A stretch of 64,000 nt of DNA from Streptomyces tauricus (GTDB taxonomy: Bacteria > Actinomycetota > Actinomycetes > Streptomycetales > Streptomycetaceae), in contig NZ_BMVY01000017.1 in the NCBI RefSeq assembly GCF_014650955.1, positions 1-64,000 on the forward strand. Direction: 5' to 3'. Position numbers and translations under genes: made by a program. Shown here piece by piece: positions 61,898 through 64,000 of this stretch (position 1 is its first letter; each line of letters starts with the position of its first letter). The notes below the pieces were generated by a model. It was given only the letters and a program-made list of their open reading frames with translations. It made no database searches and was not told the origin of the DNA.

Positions 61898-62620
61898 CTA
61901 CCTCCGACGATCGGCGCGCTTGGATCCTGCTCGCTTCGACGGCGCCGTCTTCTTCGCGGGAGCGGTCTTCTTCGCCGTCGTCTTCTTCGCCGCCGTCTTC
62001 TTGGCCGCGGTTTTCTTGGCCGCGGTCTTCTTGGCGGGAGCGGTCTTCTTCACGGGCGCGCTCTTCTTCGCGGGTGCGGCCTTCTTCGCGGGTGCGGCCT
62101 TCTTCGCAGGTGCCCTCTTGCGCGTCGCGGTCTTCCGCCGGGGCCTCTCCTGCGGCTCCTCTTCCTCCGGCTCCTCTTCTTCCGGCTCCTCTTCCGGCTC
62201 CTCTTCCTCCTCTTCTTCCTCCTCTTCTTCCTCCTCCGGCTCCTCCTCGTACTCCTCGTCCGGCTCTTCCTCGTACTCCTCGTCGTCCTCGTCCCCCGAG
62301 ATCGACTTCTCTCCGATCCGGGCCGTACGGTCGCTGAGGGCACCGGCGAGCGTGCTCATGCCCCGGTCGGCGGCGGCGGTCATCGCCTTGCGGCCCGCGT
62401 CCAGCACTTCCCCGCGCAGCTGCTCCTGCAGCTCGGCGAACTGCGGAAGCTCCCCGAGCCTGCGCATCCCCTCGGCGGCGAGCTGGCGGGGTTCGAGGCC
62501 GAAGCGCCGGCCCGCCAGATAGGTCGCGACGGACAGCGCCAGCCGGCCCTTCTTGGTGCGGCCCAGTACATAGCCGCCCACTACGGCAGCCGCGAGAGCC
62601 ACCTTGTCCTTGTCTTCCAT
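61898..62620 (-). CDS. gvpY: GvpY-like protein with poly-Glu and Lys/Ala repeat tail
   Basis: 240 residues. The first 100 are a small helical domain (VALAAAVVGGYVLGRTKKGRLALSVATYLAG, with a possible membrane-binding helix, then LPQFAELQEQLRGEVLDAGRKAM). A run of Glu with occasional Pro and Tyr (about 112-155) follows, then Lys-Lys-Thr-Ala/Pro repeats like histone H1 tails (APAKKAAPAKK, TAAKKTAAKK). The place between gvpG and gvpZ fits streptomycete gvpY. The acidic and basic blocks could associate with each other or with vesicle parts. ATG at 62620. Confidence 0.82.
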   Translation of the reverse strand: MEDKDKVALAAAVVGGYVLGRTKKGRLALSVATYLAGRRFGLEPRQLAAEGMRRLGELPQFAELQEQLRGEVLDAGRKAMTAAADRGMSTLAGALSDRTARIGEKSISGDEDDEEYEEEPDEEYEEEPEEEEEEEEEEEEEPEEEPEEEEPEEEEPQERPRRKTATRKRAPAKKAAPAKKAAPAKKSAPVKKTAPAKKTAAKKTAAKKTAAKKTTAKKTAPAKKTAPSKRAGSKRADRRR

Positions 62621-62627
62621 GAGCCCA

Positions 62628-62882
62628 TCACCTTCGATCGTTCGGGGAGGAGCGGGCCCGTGCGGCGTGCAGCCGGTCGAGCAGTCGTTCCTCTTCTCTT
62701 TCGAACTCCTCCAGGCCGATGTCCCCGTCCTCGAACTCCTGGTTCAGCACAGCCAGCTGGGTGCGGAGGACTCCGGGGTCGTGCAGCTCTCGCTCGGCGG
62801 CGTCGTTGAGCTTCTCCGCCACCCAGACGACGCCGCGGACCGGCGCGATGGGGAGGGTGAGCAGCCCGGTGATCAGTCCCAT
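62628..62882 (-). CDS. gvpG: Gas vesicle protein GvpG
   Basis: 84 residues. MGLITGLLTLPIAPVRGVVWVAEKLNDAAERE is the GvpG start, followed by a coiled-coil-like acidic segment LNQEFEDGDIGLEEFEREEERLLDRLHAAR. GvpG is an accessory protein in nucleation of the vesicle. The ATG at 62882 is one base from the gvpF stop (TGAG then ATG), so they are coupled. Confidence 0.92.
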   Translation of the reverse strand: MGLITGLLTLPIAPVRGVVWVAEKLNDAAERELHDPGVLRTQLAVLNQEFEDGDIGLEEFEREEERLLDRLHAARARSSPNDRR

Positions 62883-62883
62883 C

Positions 62884-63633
62884 TCAGACTCCGGCGGCGT
62901 GGACGGGAGTGCCTTCGGCGGCGACGAAGCTGTAGCAGGGCAGGGGACCGGAAAGGCGCAGTTCCACGCGGTCGCGGTGGGTGTGCGCGAAGCGCTCCGC
63001 GGCCTTGCGGAAGGCCTCGCTGTCGCCGCGGCCGACGAGGAACGACGTGTTCAGGACACACCCCTGGACCTCGGGGCCCGAGGTCACCGCGCGCGCCCTG
63101 GGCGTCAGCTCACCCAGAGCCCGCCGGCCCGCTTCGGCGGCCCGGCTCTCCAGTGCGGCGGCCACCGCCTGGCCCAGCCTGAGGCTCGCTTCGTAACCGG
63201 GCCGTCGGCGTACCTCGTCCCTCAGCCGGCGGACCTGCTTGTCCTCCGCGACGAGGCTTGCCAGCGCGTGTTGCGCCGGGAGCGCCTTGACGTTGATCTC
63301 GACCCCGTCGGAGAGGTGCTCCAGCGCGACCAGGTGCTCGGCCTCCTGGACCGCCAGCCGGTCGAGCACCGTCTCCTCGTCGGCCGCGATCATTCCGAAG
63401 CGCATCGGCAGCACCGGGCCCTGTTCCGACAGGCGCAGCAGCAGTTCCTGGTGGGCGAGCAGATCCCGGCGTCTGGCGCGGAGCGCGGGCGGAGCCTCGC
63501 TGACGACGGCCGCGACCCGCCCGCGCCGGATCAGCCGCAGTGGCGCGGCCGGGCTGCCCACACCCCGCGCGTCGGCGGGCAGCGGTCCCGCGGCGCGGAT
63601 GATCGCGTACACGTACACACCTTCGTCCGGCAC
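62884..63633 (-). CDS. gvpF: Gas vesicle protein GvpF
   Basis: 249 residues of the GvpL/F family. YVYAIIRAAGPLPADARGV starts the N-terminal domain, GPVLPMRFGMIAADEETVLDRL is its conserved segment, and the C-terminal domain runs from GCVLNTSFLVGRGDSEAFRKAAERF to SGPLPCYSFVAAE. GvpF binds GvpA and is thought to stop it aggregating before it enters the vesicle. GTG at 63633, four bases beyond the gvpA stop. Compare GvpL, the second copy of the family, at 59562-60455. Confidence 0.93.
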   Translation of the reverse strand: MPDEGVYVYAIIRAAGPLPADARGVGSPAAPLRLIRRGRVAAVVSEAPPALRARRRDLLAHQELLLRLSEQGPVLPMRFGMIAADEETVLDRLAVQEAEHLVALEHLSDGVEINVKALPAQHALASLVAEDKQVRRLRDEVRRRPGYEASLRLGQAVAAALESRAAEAGRRALGELTPRARAVTSGPEVQGCVLNTSFLVGRGDSEAFRKAAERFAHTHRDRVELRLSGPLPCYSFVAAEGTPVHAAGV

Positions 63634-63636
63634 GGC

Positions 63637-64000
63637 TCACGCCTCCACGGGTCGTCGGCGGCTCGTACCGCTCCGGGCCGGGGCGCGCCGCTTCCGCGGC
63701 CGTTCCTGCCGGGTTTCCTCCGCCGCTTCCTCGTCCTCGTCGAAGTCGTCGTAGTCGTCGTCACGGCCGCCGACGGCCCGGCGGACGGTGTCGCCCACGT
63801 TCTCCGCGGCCTTGCGCACCTTGCGCTTGCCGATGGACTTGGCGGCACTGCCGCCGAGCAGTTCGGGGATGGTGGTGCTGCCGGAGTCGTGCTCCAGGTC
63901 GAGCCGGTTGCACGCCTCCGCGAAGCGCAGATACGTGTCCACGCTCGCCACGACGATGCGCGCGTCTATCTTGAGGATCTCGATGCCGACCAGGGACACC
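63637..64000 (-). CDS. gvpA: Major gas vesicle protein GvpA, C-terminal part (cut by window end)
   Basis: About 120 codons are present; the N-terminus is beyond position 64000. VSLVGIEILKIDARIVVASVDTYLRFAEACNRLDLE is the GvpA core, the small protein that forms the shell. The rest (GKRKVRKAAENVGDTVRRAVG and an acidic, then Arg-rich tail) is a long streptomycete-type C-terminal extension not found in cyanobacterial GvpA. It is the first visible gene of the operon; gvpO, which normally precedes it, should lie just outside. The TGA stop is three bases before gvpF. Confidence 0.9.
   Translation of the reverse strand, partial: VSLVGIEILKIDARIVVASVDTYLRFAEACNRLDLEHDSGSTTIPELLGGSAAKSIGKRKVRKAAENVGDTVRRAVGGRDDDYDDFDEDEEAAEETRQERPRKRRAPARSGTSRRRPVEA

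Overview
The window is chromosomal DNA of a Streptomyces species or a very close relative. GC content is very high, GTG and TTG starts are common, and the twin-arginine lipoproteins, PadR, PucR, LacI and DasR-type regulation and core gene order (infB-ylxR-nusA-rimP, proS, ispG-rseP-dxr) are all streptomycete. No tRNA, rRNA, insertion sequence, integrase or CRISPR array was found.

Region 1 (1-17.3 kb) is conserved housekeeping. It runs from the 5' end of infB through ylxR, nusA and rimP, a divergent lipoprotein/ferritin-like pair, a kinase-fold protein that has lost its catalytic motif, proS, two GNAT acetyltransferases, the MEP-pathway genes ispG and dxr flanking an RseP-like site-2 protease, a SecA that from its position is probably a second SecA, and a long acyl-CoA dehydrogenase.

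Region 2 (17.5-33.2 kb) is the most coherent accessory system. It holds a LacI regulator, GH31, GH12, GH95, GH42 and GH3 glycosidases, and a CUT1-type binding protein with two permeases. Together they match what is needed to use fucogalactoxyloglucan. The GH12 enzyme has a signal peptide and would cut the polymer outside. The transporter would import oligosaccharides (its ATPase is not encoded here), and the cytoplasmic GH95, GH42, GH31 and GH3 enzymes would remove Fuc, Gal, Xyl and Glc. Four copies of a GAAGCGCTTC-centred palindrome lie in the only two promoter regions of the cluster and probably bind the LacI protein.

Region 3 (33.2-57.4 kb) starts with a cysteine-free ribosomal protein L32 gene behind a Zur-box-like palindrome. 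It continues with an aldehyde dehydrogenase, a PucR regulator, a solitary TraG-like ATPase, gabT, a PAP2 phosphatase, a chitinase behind a DasR-type site, and a polyamine operon (aldehyde dehydrogenase, PotD/A/B/C-like transporter, FAD oxidoreductase). The aldehyde dehydrogenases, gabT and FAD enzyme fit putrescine to GABA to succinate catabolism. A NADAR protein, a DUF4190 membrane protein, an adenosine-deaminase-family enzyme (probably the menaquinone-pathway aminodeoxyfutalosine deaminase), a GDPD phosphodiesterase and a secreted serine hydrolase follow.

Region 4 (57.5-64 kb) has a PadR regulator, an SGNH hydrolase and a tightly packed minus-strand gas vesicle operon, gvpA-F-G-Y-Z-J-L-S-K, cut by the window end inside gvpA. 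Intergenic regions carry many copies of a short repeat, AGGGGCGCGGGGAAC, in both orientations.
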